Source: Catonia carolina
Taxonomy: Eukaryota > Arthropoda > Insecta > Hemiptera > Achilidae
Direction: 5' to 3'
DNA: 64,000 nucleotides
Assembly: GCA_035578175.1 (NCBI GenBank)
Contig: JAQMRL010000016.1
Location: forward strand, 4,386,721-4,450,720
In this document: positions 20,501-29,261 of the stretch, piece after piece
How positions within the stretch are numbered: the first letter of the stretch is position 1
How the letters are laid out: every line of letters starts with the position of its first letter
The notes under the pieces: generated by a model
Told to the model about the DNA's origin: nothing
Databases searched by the model: none
Seen by the model: only the letters and a program-made list of their open reading frames with translations
Program-made: the position numbers and the translations under genes

Positions 20501-23010
20501 ATGAAACTATCGACCGCTGCTTAATGCGCGAGATCGAACCGTAGCGTCTACTACCCCGAGTACCGACATAGCGTGTTACAAGGCCACGTTGTTTGCAGTG
20601 TATGTGTTTTTCTGTTATTGTGCTATTATACATTTCATGAAACGATGTCTAGAGATGCATTAGATTGTTTTGCAGAAGATTCTGGGTTGGAATTAGATGA
20701 CACGGACATTGATGAATCACACGACTCTGCGTAGAATGAAAGCGATATTTATATAAGTTTCATATAAAATTTTTCAGAAATGTGTAAATTAGAGTAATTG
20801 TAAATAGTATTATTCTATAAATAACGTAATAATTGACTTAAACTAAACATATGGTTAAAAAGAGCAAATTTCAAACTTTATTTTCATATAATACCCTTGT
20901 TGATAAGAACTGAAGTGACTGTACATTGATTTTGTGAAAAAGTTGAAAAAACGTCAGTCTACAGTGCAAGATACGTTAAATTTACTTTAGTCTGTAGTGC
21001 ATAGTCGTGAAAAAAATGGTAGACTGTAAAGTGTTAAATGAAATGATGTATCACAATGTCTAATACCGGGACTGAGTGTGTTGTGAAATGACCTTCTCTG
21101 TATGCTTATGGAATATGGCTATGGAGGGCGTAAATCTGGCAGAATTGCATTATACATTACGCTGTATTGCCGCCACGTTGTACGAAATTTACTCTTTTTC
21201 ATTTTGTAAAATAAAGCTCATATTAACTAAAATTTCAAGTATTAAAACTTTTCGGCAAATCAGGAAAGAATACTCTTTATAACCATGAAAAAATTATAAA
21301 AATCCGTTTGGTAGAATTCTATATTTAGGAGTTAATAGAATTCCCATTTAATATACATTGGAAGCGATTTTCCGTTTTAAATACATCGTGTTGCCAACAG
21401 TCCCTCAATTATCAGCGCTGCAGATGGTCCCAGAACCTGCCATGGGGAGCGCTAACGACATGCATATTCACCTATCCGTTTCCGAACACCCCTCGGCAAA
21501 CTACGCCCATTCCGAAGGAAATTAAGCACCCTAGTGGCTCCGAAGCGCTACCCAGGAACCCGCAACCCCTGAGAGGCCAACCGAAATGAGTGGGTGCGGT
21601 CACTCCCCTCAGTACTTGTGTAAACGTTGGACGAGTCACCGTCGAGCTCGTTATGCAGCTAATGCTTTGCACGTGGCTCTACCACACATGGATGTACTAC
21701 GAATAACACACGGAGGTGCTACAGCCAGCACCCATTACCTTAAAGCGGGTAAGGATTGGGTAGCTAAACTGCAGTTCTATGGGCACGCTCTGTGTGGTCT
21801 GGGGCGTGCCCCCAAGCGCCAACGACACATAGCCAGAAGTGCCTCCCCTCCACCATTCAGGTCACTCGCCGGATAATATTTAATTGGCCACACTGAACTG
21901 CGAGCGACACTCGCCATTCAGCTCCTGAACTGGGAAGAACAAGGAAGAAAATGAACAGCTCACCCAAGACCGGATGCACCATCCCTGGTCGACGCTACCG
22001 ATGGTGGACACTACATTCCTGCACCGGTCAGTCTTTGCCTACCCAGTCACCGAAGAAAGCCTGTGTGTGCTTGATAGCACCCCGGTGAAGACCGAGTTCA
22101 GTACTGGTCCGGAGAGAACAGCCTCGGCTATGCTATTGGCCGACGGCCTACACCGACCCGACACTGTGGGTCTCTGGTGGCACCACTGTCACACTGCAGT
22201 GGGGATTCAACTGCCGCTGAGGGAAAGCTAGGCCTGAACCCGGTAGCCAAGCCATTACTCTTTGGGCATCGCTCTCAACACATCGACTTGCTGCTTCCAA
22301 CTATCTACAACAGCCCTTTCCAGGGCCAACAACAAAGCACACCTGGCCCTTTCAGGGCTACTACAAAAACCCAAACGGCCCTTTTCAGGGCCACCAACTC
22401 ACTACATAAAACGGTCCTTCTCAAGACCCCCAACCAATTAAACGGCCCTATTCAGGGCCACCAAAATTCACAAGCAAGGTTTAGCCACATGTTAACGGCG
22501 TCAAAATTATAACAGTACTAGAAGTTCGCGTGCGCTTCACTGCAAGTGTGGAAATAAATCAAAATTAAATGCTGGGAGTAATAGTAATTCAATTCTACCT
22601 GTATTATTTAACTTTATTTGTAAGTTTTGACTTGTTAAAATTTCCAGTCTCTTGCTAAGAATTGAACCTGGGACCTCTACGTTATTAGCTAGCATGCTAC
22701 CACTTCACTACAGAGGTGGCCAAAAATATTTCTTAATTTAAGTGATTCTTACTGGAAAGGATATTTTCACAGTATTAGAAAGTGTGGTATTGGAACTCTT
22801 ATCTCCTTACACATAAAAGCATTCCAAATACCTCTAAAATATAATAAAATAATAGTAATTAGTACGTGTTTTAAAGTTTTCTTTTGTTTACAGTTTGGAT
22901 TGGAAGATATCCATTTGATTAATGAACTGAATAGCTGCAAAAGTAAACATTTAGCTAAAGCTCGTGATTTAGTTCGATTCAGCCATACTGTCAAAGTTAT
23001 TAAACATTAA
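8412..23010 (+). CDS. CFAP70-like: CFAP70/TTC18-like TPR protein, last five exons
   Basis: Five exons (8412-8570, 12399-12529, 17734-17854, 19713-19862, 22894-23010) have good GT/AG borders and join in one frame to 225 residues plus stop. The protein is a run of TPR helices. Typical signatures are YQAITHLQEAL, LLGHCYYKVHDYGQSLESY, YIKMKSYEEAKHVFLCAV, WLGLGIAYYR, ALSEANMLNN and VWAYLALTNIH. The last three closely resemble the C-terminal TPRs of CFAP70 (TTC18), a ciliary axoneme protein; in insects cilia are limited to sperm and chordotonal neurons. The protein ends 38 residues into exon 5. The N-terminal part is not in the window or was not recognised. Introns are 1.9-5.2 kb and filled with repeats. 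The family call rests on recalled similarity and was not searched. Confidence 0.75.
8893..10566. repeat. 43-bp minisatellite, about 39 copies, intronic
   Basis: A head-to-tail array whose unit is 43 bp (TAGTTTTGAGTACGCCAACA... ending ...TTGGTTACTGA). Units differ at a few fixed sites: ACTGATAG or ACTCATAG, GTACGCC or GTATGCC, CAACAG, CAACTG or CATCAG, and AATGTTTG, AATGTATG or ATTGTTTG. The order of variants recurs, which shows higher-order duplication. It lies in the intron between exons a and b of the CFAP70-like gene. Open frames through it are artefacts. Confidence 0.97.
10567..11822. other. Intron sequence without recognised feature
   Basis: AT-rich intron of the CFAP70-like gene. A ~48-codon open frame near 10916-11056 (WYSLDYNNLHKNG...) was considered as an exon. 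Its phase does not fit between exons a and b. A GGGTTAA at 11648-11654 could be one end of a piggyBac-type element, but no partner end was found. Confidence 0.4.
11823..12163. mobile_element. TA-flanked MITE, copy 1
   Basis: Terminal inverted repeats of ~30 bp: the left end starts CAGTCCAGCCTCTCTTAG and the right end finishes GCGGCTGAACTG, with TTTGCTCCTA opposite TAGGAGCAAA inside. TA flanks both ends, as for Tc1/mariner/pogo. A second copy is at 36695-37024. Confidence 0.75.
12399..12529 (+). CDS. CFAP70-like: CFAP70-like exon b (TPR)
   Basis: The acceptor is TTTTTTTTTGACAG and the donor GAG|GTAAGA. It reads VPQVHSLLGHCYYKVHDYGQ and ends in THL plus two bases of an Arg codon that exon c completes. 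Confidence 0.78.
12650..14176. mobile_element. Solo LTR candidate
   Basis: It begins TGTAACGTCCGG and ends GGCCGTTACA, so it has TG...CA ends in a 7-bp inverted repeat (TGTAACG/CGTTACA). It is flanked by CGCT at 12646-12649 and 14177-14180, a 4-bp target duplication usual for Gypsy-type elements. No internal coding region is present. At 1.5 kb it would be a long LTR. The call rests on the ends only. Confidence 0.5.
14192..14585 (+). repeat. SINE-B copy
   Basis: A ~395-bp retroposon. It starts GCCCATAACAGACAGG and passes through TAGTTCTGTTTCTTA, AGCCAGACCCTGTGGTGAAT and GGTAAACCACCTCACTCC. It ends with the hairpin CAGCC-TTTC-GGCTG and TGATGACCTAAAC followed by short AAC units. At least fourteen other copies or fragments are in the window. 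Confidence 0.85.
14586..15117. other. Intron sequence without recognised feature
   Basis: AT-rich intron sequence between SINE-B and a family C copy. A short block near 15080 (GGTTCTCAAAGTCGAGGGGC) resembles sequence at 59567 and may be the end of a decayed DNA transposon. Confidence 0.4.
15120..15893 (+). repeat. Family C copy, 3'-truncated
   Basis: It matches the reference copy at 6291 from CTGGTGTGAAACACTCAC to TGTTCTGTTCTTGAGAT and stops before the microsatellite and 3' hairpin. Confidence 0.8.
16051..16444 (+). repeat. SINE-B copy with target-site duplication
   Basis: A full-length SINE-B. CAATAGCTTT just before it (16039-16048) recurs right after its AACAACAAC tail, a duplication of about 10 bp. 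Insertion therefore looks LINE-mediated. Confidence 0.85.
16445..16865. other. Intron sequence without recognised feature
   Basis: AT-rich intron sequence. No open frame, hairpin or known repeat was recognised. Confidence 0.4.
16866..17625 (-). mobile_element. Family F element, copy 1
   Basis: A ~760-bp element bounded by related inverted ends (AGTCACGAGATTGCC on the left, complement of CATACTCATGACTC on the right). On the minus strand it contains a decayed frame like VEAKQKCLSVPLNKSRERAA followed by NCDVSLSTI, which resembles the N-terminal helix-turn-helix of some Tc1-like transposases. Copies 2 and 3 are at 26186 and 38041. Confidence 0.5.
17734..17854 (+). CDS. CFAP70-like: CFAP70-like exon c (TPR)
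   Basis: The acceptor is TATTGTTACAG; the first base completes an Arg codon from exon b. It reads AGNVYIKMKSYEEAKHVFLC and later PLAWLGLGIAYYR. The donor is AGG|GTAATT. WLGLGIAYYR is the most recognisable CFAP70-type segment. Confidence 0.8.
17888..18274 (+). repeat. SINE-B copy with target-site duplication
   Basis: A full-length SINE-B just 33 bases past the exon c donor. AAATTATAA before it recurs after its AACAAC tail. Confidence 0.85.
18368..19232 (+). repeat. SINE-B copy split by an insertion
   Basis: The 5' half (18368-18522) and the 3' half (19009-19232) of one SINE-B are separated by a ~486-bp element. The 3' half ends GCGCATGACCTAACC and is diverged. Confidence 0.75.
18523..19008. 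mobile_element. Inverted-repeat DNA element inside SINE-B
   Basis: The left end TAACGAACTGAAGACTGCAG and the right end CTGAAGTCTAGTTCGTTA are imperfect inverted repeats. There is no coding capacity. The target duplication could not be fixed; the flanks suggest TA or a similarly short one. Confidence 0.5.
19361..19688 (-). repeat. SINE-A copy beside an exon
   Basis: An inverted SINE-A. The T-rich start is its tail, and the B-box complement GGATTTGAACC is near 19600. TATATTTAATTTTT flanks it on both sides as target-site duplication. Its right border is only 24 bases from the acceptor of exon d. Confidence 0.85.
19713..19862 (+). CDS. CFAP70-like: CFAP70-like exon d (TPR)
   Basis: The acceptor is TTTTTATTTTTTTAG and the donor CGG|GTGAGT; it is 50 whole codons. 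It reads NMEYNDAECALSEANMLNN and then PIVWAYLALTNIHLDRQY. The ALSEANxLNN...VWAYLAL pattern is the strongest CFAP70-like signature here. Confidence 0.82.
19863..20238. other. Intron sequence without recognised feature
   Basis: AT-rich intron of the CFAP70-like gene with an (ATA)n-like patch near 19976-20000. Confidence 0.4.
20243..21034 (+). mobile_element. piggyBac-type element with transposase N-terminal stub
   Basis: The left end CACTTTCAAGACGAC and the right end GTAGACTGTAAAGTG are inverted, with TTAA on both sides (20239-20242 and 21035-21038). Repeated CGGCAAACGTATGTCATAC-type segments occur near the left end. The interior keeps only a short coding stub, so it is a deletion derivative. 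Confidence 0.65.
20645..20734 (+). pseudogene. piggyBac transposase N-terminal stub (29 codons)
   Basis: It begins MSRDALDCFAEDSG and continues with an acidic ELDDTDIDES stretch, then stops. Acidic N-termini beginning MSR are common in piggyBac transposases. The catalytic domain is absent. Confidence 0.45.
21430..22510 (+). other. GC-rich intronic insert of unknown origin
   Basis: About 1 kb of GC-rich sequence abruptly unlike the AT-rich intron around it. Open frames of 85-111 codons exist but resemble nothing recognised and overlap each other. It ends with an array of histone-like hairpins. It may be the 3' part of an unrecognised retroelement or a captured transcript. Confidence 0.4.
22312..22459 (+). 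repeat. Tandem array of five histone-like stem-loops
   Basis: Hairpins lie at 22312-22327, 22345-22359, 22377-22392, 22413-22428 and 22444-22459. The third is exactly GGCCCTTTTCAGGGCC with ACCAA after it; the fifth has loop ATTC. The others keep the stem with one or more changes. Spacing is 29-35 bases and the spacers are A/C-rich. The core matches the metazoan histone mRNA 3' stem-loop. Confidence 0.7.
22640..22720 (-). repeat. SINE-D fragment
   Basis: The inverted tRNA-like head (complement of the B box near GAATTGAACC, then GGGACCTC) follows AAAATTTCCAG. Confidence 0.55.
22894..23010 (+). CDS. CFAP70-like: CFAP70-like exon e, C-terminus
   Basis: The acceptor is TTTTGTTTACAG. It reads FGLEDIHLINELNSCKSK and ends in KVIKH followed by TAA. 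The FGL...LINE segment sits where CFAP70 has its last TPR helix. Confidence 0.75.
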   Translation, partial: FGLEDIHLINELNSCKSKHLAKARDLVRFSHTVKVIKH

Positions 23011-23064
23011 ATTTATATTTATTTAAGTCGAATAACAAAATTTTAAATTTTGTTATCGAAAGTT

Positions 23065-23070
23065 AATAAA
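23065..23070 (+). terminator. Polyadenylation signal of the CFAP70-like gene
   Basis: AATAAA lies 55 bases past the stop codon and is followed by a T/G-rich stretch, as expected of a cleavage region. Confidence 0.6.
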
Positions 23071-23314
23071 ATTTTGTATTGTTTTGTATTTCTTGTTTTC
23101 CATCATTTATTTTAATTGTTATTTATCGTAGAAACTGTTTCTTTTTGTGATTAGTATCTATACTCTGTTCATCATAAGAAAGATGTGTCGAGTTAATGCA
23201 CTGCATTTGTGGTAGTGCATGTAGATACGACACACTAATAACCGTGCCAGGTCATCCCCAACTAACGGAAAATTGTAAATCAGATGCACCGAATAGTGCC
23301 CAATGACTCGTTTG

Positions 23315-23347
<33 letters not shown>

Positions 23348-24447
23348 CAAGTTTTGCAACCTTAGAGTCTCTTCTCGCATCCCTTCCACCATCGCTCCCT
23401 ATCTCTCCAGTCCCCCTCTCGCAATCCTCTACCTTCCATCTCCTGTCGAACATTGGTCATCCATATTTTCCTTGGCCTACCCCGCTTCTGATGCTGGTTT
23501 GGAGTCCATTCAAAGATTTTCAATGGTATTCTCTCCGTATTCATTCGACGAAGGTGGCCATACCATTTTACCTGATTCCTCCCAATGCTACTTAGTATTG
23601 TTTCTTTTACCTGCATCTGCTCTCTTATTACTTCATTTCTTACTTTATCCAATGATGATAAGCCTGCGCATCTTCTCCAATACATCATTTCTGCAGCAAG
23701 CAATTTTGCGGCATGTCTGCGATCCATGACCCACACCTCAGATCCATACGTCAATATTGGTTCTATCATAGCTTGATATATGTTTGTTTTTGTCTTTTTT
23801 GTAAGTGTTTTGTTCCACAGAATTGGATGCAGTGCTCTGGTAATGTTTTTTCCCTTCCCTATCTTCCTCAAAATATCTTCATTGTCTCTACCATTCTCAT
23901 TTATTGTAACACCCAAGTAATTATATTGCCTCACCATTTTTATAGCACCAAAATCTGTCTGTATGTCTTGCCCCTTGCCTCCAATATTCAAATAATTTGT
24001 TTTATCCATGTTGACCTCAAGTCCCCACTCCTGAAAATTTCCTATCAGTTTGTTCAGCATATATGTCATATCCTGCTGGTCTTCTGCTAATACAACTTGA
24101 TCATCTGCAAACAATATAGTATATATGGGCCCGTTTCCTGTTTGTATTCCCATAGGGCTACATTTCCTGATCCACTGTCTGAGAGCACTATTTAAGTAAA
24201 TTTTTAACAGGGTTGGTGATAGACATGAACCTTGTTTAACGCCCTTATTTGGGAATATAGCAGCTGATTCTTGACTTCCAAACCCAATAATTGATTTATT
24301 GTTTTTATAAATTTCCTTTATAGCGTTTATGTAGACCGCATTTACACCAGAATCCCTCATAGCAGTCCATAACTTTTTACGCGGTACAGAATCGAATGCT
24401 TTTTTTAAGTCTATAAAGGTGGCATGGAGCTCCAAAGCTCCAAACAG
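23315..24447 (-). mobile_element. LINE (RTE/CR1-like), 5'-truncated, with 12-bp duplication
   Basis: A minus-strand retrotransposon with a ~29-base poly(A) tail (the T run from 23315). The target duplication CTCGTTTGTTTT starts at 23307 and is repeated at 24448-24459. The coding frame is open from the truncation point to the stop, suggesting a fairly recent insertion. Confidence 0.88.
23362..24435 (-). CDS. LINE reverse transcriptase, C-terminal 357 residues
   Basis: An uninterrupted frame covering the RT palm to C-terminus. TFIDLKKAFD (residues 6-15) is RT motif A, GVKQGSCLSP (65-74) motif B and FADD (109-112) the catalytic motif C. YLGVTINENG follows near residue 175. The C-terminus has the GHLRRM...RGRPRKIW pattern seen in RTE/CR1-like elements. 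The endonuclease and RT N-terminus are lost to 5' truncation, so the copy cannot move by itself. Confidence 0.85.
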   Translation of the reverse strand: MELHATFIDLKKAFDSVPRKKLWTAMRDSGVNAVYINAIKEIYKNNKSIIGFGSQESAAIFPNKGVKQGSCLSPTLLKIYLNSALRQWIRKCSPMGIQTGNGPIYTILFADDQVVLAEDQQDMTYMLNKLIGNFQEWGLEVNMDKTNYLNIGGKGQDIQTDFGAIKMVRQYNYLGVTINENGRDNEDILRKIGKGKNITRALHPILWNKTLTKKTKTNIYQAMIEPILTYGSEVWVMDRRHAAKLLAAEMMYWRRCAGLSSLDKVRNEVIREQMQVKETILSSIGRNQVKWYGHLRRMNTERIPLKIFEWTPNQHQKRGRPRKIWMTNVRQEMEGRGLREGDWRDRERWWKGCEKRL

Positions 24448-24521
24448 CTCGTTTGTTTTCTTCTGTAATAAACACGATCACGTCCATTCATTTTTAGTTG
24501 TTCGTTAATATTGTTTAAACG

Positions 24522-25320
24522 TTGACCTTAGTTTGTTCCGTAAGTGGTAATCTATTGTTAATTTTTTTGTGGAGTGCAAATGCGTGTGTGCTTTTATTTG
24601 ACTTCTTCTCATGGTGCCTCTCTGTTCTGAAGGTTGTTGACAATCATGGCACTGCTTACCCTTCTGGTAGCTATCCGAAAGAGGACTTTTGAGCTTTTGT
24701 TAAACCATACCCTCATGTTGGCCAACCATGAAATTCTTCTGCGCCTAAGATATTGCAGCTGTCACTATGCTGACCAATTCCGCTGCCTTGTTCATTCGAC
24801 TTAACACTTGTGCATTAGTAATTTTCTGCGTCCATGATATTTACAGCTCTTTCCTATACAGCTCATTACGTTGACCTTAGTTTGTTCTGTATGTGGTAAT
24901 CTATTGTTAATTTTTTGTGGAGTGCAAATCCTTGTGTGATTTTATTTTACTTCTTCTTCTCAGGGTGCCTCTCTGTTGTGAAGGTTGGTGACAATCATGG
25001 CACTGCTTACCCTACTAGTAGCTATCCGAAAGAGGACTTTTGAGCTTTTGTTAAACCGATACCCTGAAAGTTGGCCAACCATGAAATTCTTCTGCGTTCT
25101 TGTTCCATTCTACTGTCGATTTTTCCTTGCAGAATGTTTTAGAGCAATTCATACCTGCACTTATCTCGCATTATATGATCAAGATATTGCAGCTTTTGTG
25201 CCTTCACTACGCTGATTAATTCTGCTGCCTTGTTCATTCAATGTAGCACTTCCACATTAATAATTTTCTGCTTCCAGGATATTTGCAGCATTTTCTTTTA
25301 CAGCCAAAGTTCAAACACTT
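24522..25320 (-). pseudogene. Degenerate LINE 3' region, tandemly duplicated
   Basis: On the minus strand, peptides such as KMLQISWKQKIINVEVLH and KLQYLDHIMRD and a RRRISWL block can be read with stops. They resemble the C-terminal region of RTE-type elements. Two diverged copies of the same ~340-bp segment lie in direct order (24522-24865 and 24868-25320), sharing GTTGACCTTAGTTTGTTC and CTATCCGAAAGAGGAC. Confidence 0.6.
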
Positions 25321-26065
25321 TCAATTTGTTAAGTGTTGCTTCTGTCAGAATCCGTACAATAGGAGTTATTTTACTTAGTCTTATAAAATCACTTTTTTGT
25401 GGAATTGTAATGGCAAACGTATCAGAATCTTTTGTTACCAAGCACCGAAAAGAAAGTATTTGGGAAGTAGCGAAAAAGCAATCGTGTTAAATGTGTTTAA
25501 AAAGTTTAGAAAAAAATCCAGCACTTGTTGTAGCAGTAGTGATAAAACTTACTTGTGAACTAAGTTGACTATCAGTGAGTAGTATTAATAAAATGACAAC
25601 TGAGAAGAAAAGAACTGGAAAATTACGAACGCCTTTTAAAAACCACAATCGGACAAAATTTGTTGTAGGTAAATTTGATGAATTTGATAAGAATGTAATT
25701 AAAATAAAAGTGCTTAATTATTTTTAAAAAACATTAAATTTCCACGTTCAAAATGTAAAATAAAATGTAAGTTTTGCTCATAACAATTGTGATTGTATCC
25801 AATAAAATAGAATTAAAACATCTTATATATAATTCTATAGGCTATATGGTTAAAAGCGCGTATAAGTTATCACTGTGATATTTTCATTAAAAGTGTCACC
25901 CGCTGTAGCAGCTGATGTGATAACCGCTGTTTTTTTACTCAACATATCTTTCTTACAATGAATAGAGTATAAGGTAATTACATTACTATCTGGTTTATCC
26001 CGGTTATCTGGACCAATCCGGTTTGGATTTTTTACTTTCTTTTGCCCTATATAAATATTATATTT
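25321..26065. other. No recognised feature
   Basis: AT-rich sequence between convergent repeats. Short frames only. Confidence 0.4.
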
Positions 26066-26185
26066 TTGATTTGGTCATCAGCCGAAAGGCTGGTTTGAAC
26101 CTCTAGAGGCTTTACTAAAACGAGGAGTGAGGTGGTTTACAATTGCCTTCCTTACAGGATGGAAAAGTATACTTATCAGCATGCA
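26066..26185 (-). repeat. SINE-B 3' fragment
   Basis: The inverted 3' third of SINE-B, from GGTCATCAGCCGAAAGGCTG to the GGAAAAGTATACTTATCAGC region. It joins family F directly. Confidence 0.75.
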
Positions 26186-26910
26186 GAGAAATCTGACAGT
26201 GCTACCAACCTCAACAGTGAGACACTATATTTTACTTCCATGCAATTGCACCGTTTGTTCACCACATGTTGTCTTTCAATTAATATACTTTGTGGTGACT
26301 AACACTTTTTCCATTTAAACCCCATTTCATTTAAAATTTTTCTTAACGTACAAAATTTTCAACTAAAATTTAGCCTTTGTAACATTTGTTGTAAATTCAG
26401 TTGTAACATTCAGTTGTAAAATCTGTAACAACTTTTCACATGTAGGCATCACTTTCTTATTGATATAACAGTTTCCTTTTTTTATCAGGTGTCAAAAAAA
26501 CTGTTGATGAAGAATTATCTTCTTCACTGTCTTTAACTTCCTTCTTTATGTTTTGAATTGTGGAAAGAGAAACATGACAGTAGTTAGCCACTCGCTCACG
26601 GCTTTTGTTAAGATGCACGGAAAGGTATTTTTGTTTAGCTTCAACTTCACAGCATTTTATTATTTTGGATATTAGATTTCGTTCAGCTCTGTTAACAGTT
26701 CAACTGTGTTTTCGAGAAACCGACATTTCCGTTTATGGCTATAAACAGTTATATTTGTTAACATACAAAAGTTTCCGCGATATACTAAATGTCCTCTAAG
26801 TATAGTTTACGTTGTTGTGGTGGTGAACTGATACCAAAGTAGTCGCGCATGCGCACTGGTACTTTCCCCCTCGTTAATACCAAAGGCAAACTCATGACTC
26901 GAGTAACTAT
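26186..26910 (-). mobile_element. Family F element, copy 2
   Basis: It parallels copy 1 (16866): CAACCTCAACAGTGAGACAC, then GCCACTCGCTCACGGCTTTTG, then TCGCGCATGCGCACTG, and ends at ACTCATGACTCG. The left end is joined to the SINE-B fragment. Confidence 0.55.
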
Positions 26911-26993
26911 TTCAAAGTTATACTCTTGAAATATTATACTTTACACTAAAAACCCCTTTCTGCAAATCATCTTCAGATTGTTACTGTATTTAA

Positions 26994-28309
26994 TCTATAC
27001 TAATATAATAAAGAAAAACAGCTGTTTGTTTGTTTGTTTGTTTGTATGAGGTTATCTCAGAAACTACTGAACTGATTTCAAAAAATCTTGCATTATTGCA
27101 TAGCTTAGAGCTTCCTGATCAATATAGCCTATTTTGTAACTTTAATTAACTGAGTTAAGCAACTTAAACTGTGAAGATGTCGCATGTTTTATTTTATCGG
27201 GTGCATAGCACATTTATTTTTTCTAAGTCCTCTGGGTGGTGTATTTTTTGGGCTAGAAACACGATTCAACTTTTATATTTCATTGAAAAACGTGACGAAT
27301 AACATTTGATTCCAAAAACATTAAAAATTCGGAAATATTCAAAATTTTTATTTTTGTACTGTATTTCATAAATTTGTTTTTATTCGACGAGAAGTGAATG
27401 AGTCATGTATTTCCAGTTACTCTGTGTACCACACCCACCTATTACTGTCTCTTTATCTCAGCCACTTATCAATTGTCTCTTTCTTTTCTATTAGTATCCT
27501 TCTATCCATTCTATTCAATTCTGTTAAATCGCAGAGACAAACATTTAAAATGGTGGGCATCGATTTGAGACAAGAGTGCTTCCTTCACTCATTAACGACT
27601 ATATGTCAGACTGTTTAGAGCTGGAAGTGCAGAAAAACAATTTATTTTGCTGCCACAGGACAACAAAACCACAAATATTGTATATGTGACCTGGAATCCG
27701 AAAACAGACGTATTGTCGAAAATTTTGTATTTAGAGCTATTAACCCTTTTAAATTTAGCATTAAATTCTAACCAATTACATACAAAATTAAAAATTTTCT
27801 CTTAAAAGTTGTGTGAGTTACGGCAGCTTAAGTTTTTGATTAAAAAATTGGTGTTAAATGCATTTTCTAATTATTACAACATAATTTTCTAAATTTTACA
27901 TTTTAAGAACAAATTACTCAGAAATTAATCTAATCTATCTAGTTCTTTTAAATGAGTGCCTTTACTTTTATTCAGTGGTTCTGCAACTGAGTCCGGTACC
28001 TTTGACTCGGGCTCAAACCCAATCGAACCCAATGAAAAGTCTCGGGATTCTTTTTACCAAATACCCCGATATTTTTGAATACATATTTTATTGCGTAGTC
28101 ATTCCTACAGGAGTAATTACACGGAAAGTACAACCGGACAAAGTAAACTAAAAAATCTACAAAATGAATCCAAATATCGATCCTAACCACTCATTTTTCT
28201 TCCGACAAGAGGTCCCTTTTCCCATTCCACGTCACATATAGAGAGATTTAAAATAATTTAATGAGGCCTACATTAGTTGTTGTGAAGCGAAGCGAGCGGG
28301 GGTTGCTAG
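26994..28309 (+). mobile_element. Non-autonomous Helitron
   Basis: It starts TCTATACTAATATAATAAAG after an A and ends GCGAGCGGGGGTTGCTAG before a T. TC...CTAG ends and insertion between A and T are the Helitron hallmarks. A (TTTG)n tract is at 27025-27044. No Rep/helicase frame is present; a 70-codon frame at 27972-28190 is not recognised. Confidence 0.7.
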
Positions 28310-28545
28310 TGATTAAATAATTTTAGTTATAATTTATGATTAAAATTATGATAATTAAAATTAAATTTTAAAAACGGAGTAAAATTAAAAAGAAAATTTG
28401 TTTGTGAACTTGTTATTTATTTACAGTATTTGTTTATCATCCATTATTTTGTTACTTGCGAATTTTTGCAACTTTTCTAATATGTACTTGCTTCTTTTCT
28501 GTAAAATAACATCAAATATTTTTTATCTTTAGTGTTGTATTTAAC
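28310..28545. other. No recognised feature
   Basis: AT-rich spacer between the Helitron and mariner debris. Confidence 0.4.
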
Positions 28546-28714
28546 GGGTGTTTTATTAAGGACACAACCCTGATTATAAGAAGATAGAAGTAACACATCG
28601 GTAAATTTTCTGTCCCCCAATCGGTATGTTGGCAACATTGTACTCAAGGCTAACTATCTAAGACAGTTAAAATGTTCCAGTCAAGCATTAGTGTGGTGAC
28701 AGCTTCGTTATATT

Positions 28715-28963
28715 GTGTCAGCAATTGTTTTTTCCAAGGAAGAACGCGTGTTTATTGTAGAGACTTACATAGCGAGTAAATCTTACAAATGTGTGCAAGA
28801 TAAGTTTCAGTTGAAATTTCCCCATTCTGCCGTTCCGAATAAATTGTCAATATTGTGTTTGATAAATAAATTCCGTAGAACTGGGAATGTACTTGATGAG
28901 AAACCACCTCGCCAGCCAACAGAGTTAACCGCGGAAGTTCTTGAAACTGTAGCTTTCTGCTAA
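28715..28963 (+). pseudogene. Transposase N-terminal fragment (direct)
   Basis: It reads VFSKEERVFIVETYIASKSY, then LINKFRRTGNVLDEKPPRQ: the helix-turn-helix of DD41D-type Tc1/mariner transposases. The frame ends at the inversion point. Confidence 0.7.
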
Positions 28964-29261
28964 ACCTTTCTGATGGTCTGTAGCTTTCAGTTCATGAGTT
29001 ACGCCAACACGATAAGGATGCAAATGTAACTTTTTGTAGCTCTGAAAACAGTAGTTAATGTTAGCCCAGCTTGTGATGATAATCTTCTAAGCGATTTTTT
29101 AAGTGATTGAGTCAAAGGATTTTTCAAATCTTTGAGAACTTCCGCGGTTAACTTTGTTGACTGGCGAGGTGGTTTCTCATCGAGTACACTCCCAGTTCTA
29201 CGGAATTTATTTATCAAATGCAATATTGACGATTTATTCGGCATGGCAGAACGGGGAAATT
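28960..29261 (-). pseudogene. Transposase N-terminal fragment (inverted)
   Basis: It reads KFPRSAMPNKSSILHLINKF, then SLRRLSSQAGLTLTTVFRAT; the family pattern resumes after a frameshift as ELKATDHQK near 28970. Upstream on the minus strand it is fused to an unrelated mariner. Confidence 0.7.

Larger units (their letters stand above)
28546..29261. mobile_element. Head-to-head DD41D-type transposon remnants
   Basis: A + strand 5' portion (28546-28945) abuts an inverted partial copy (28946-29261). Both encode the same N-terminal peptide, with KFRRTG and VLDEKPPRQ. The inverted copy reads farther into the gene than the direct one. Confidence 0.6.

Noticed and set aside
21586..22512. Frames of 85-111 codons in the GC-rich insert
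   Set aside because: They overlap in different frames, match no family, and one runs through the hairpin array. A real gene cannot be supported.
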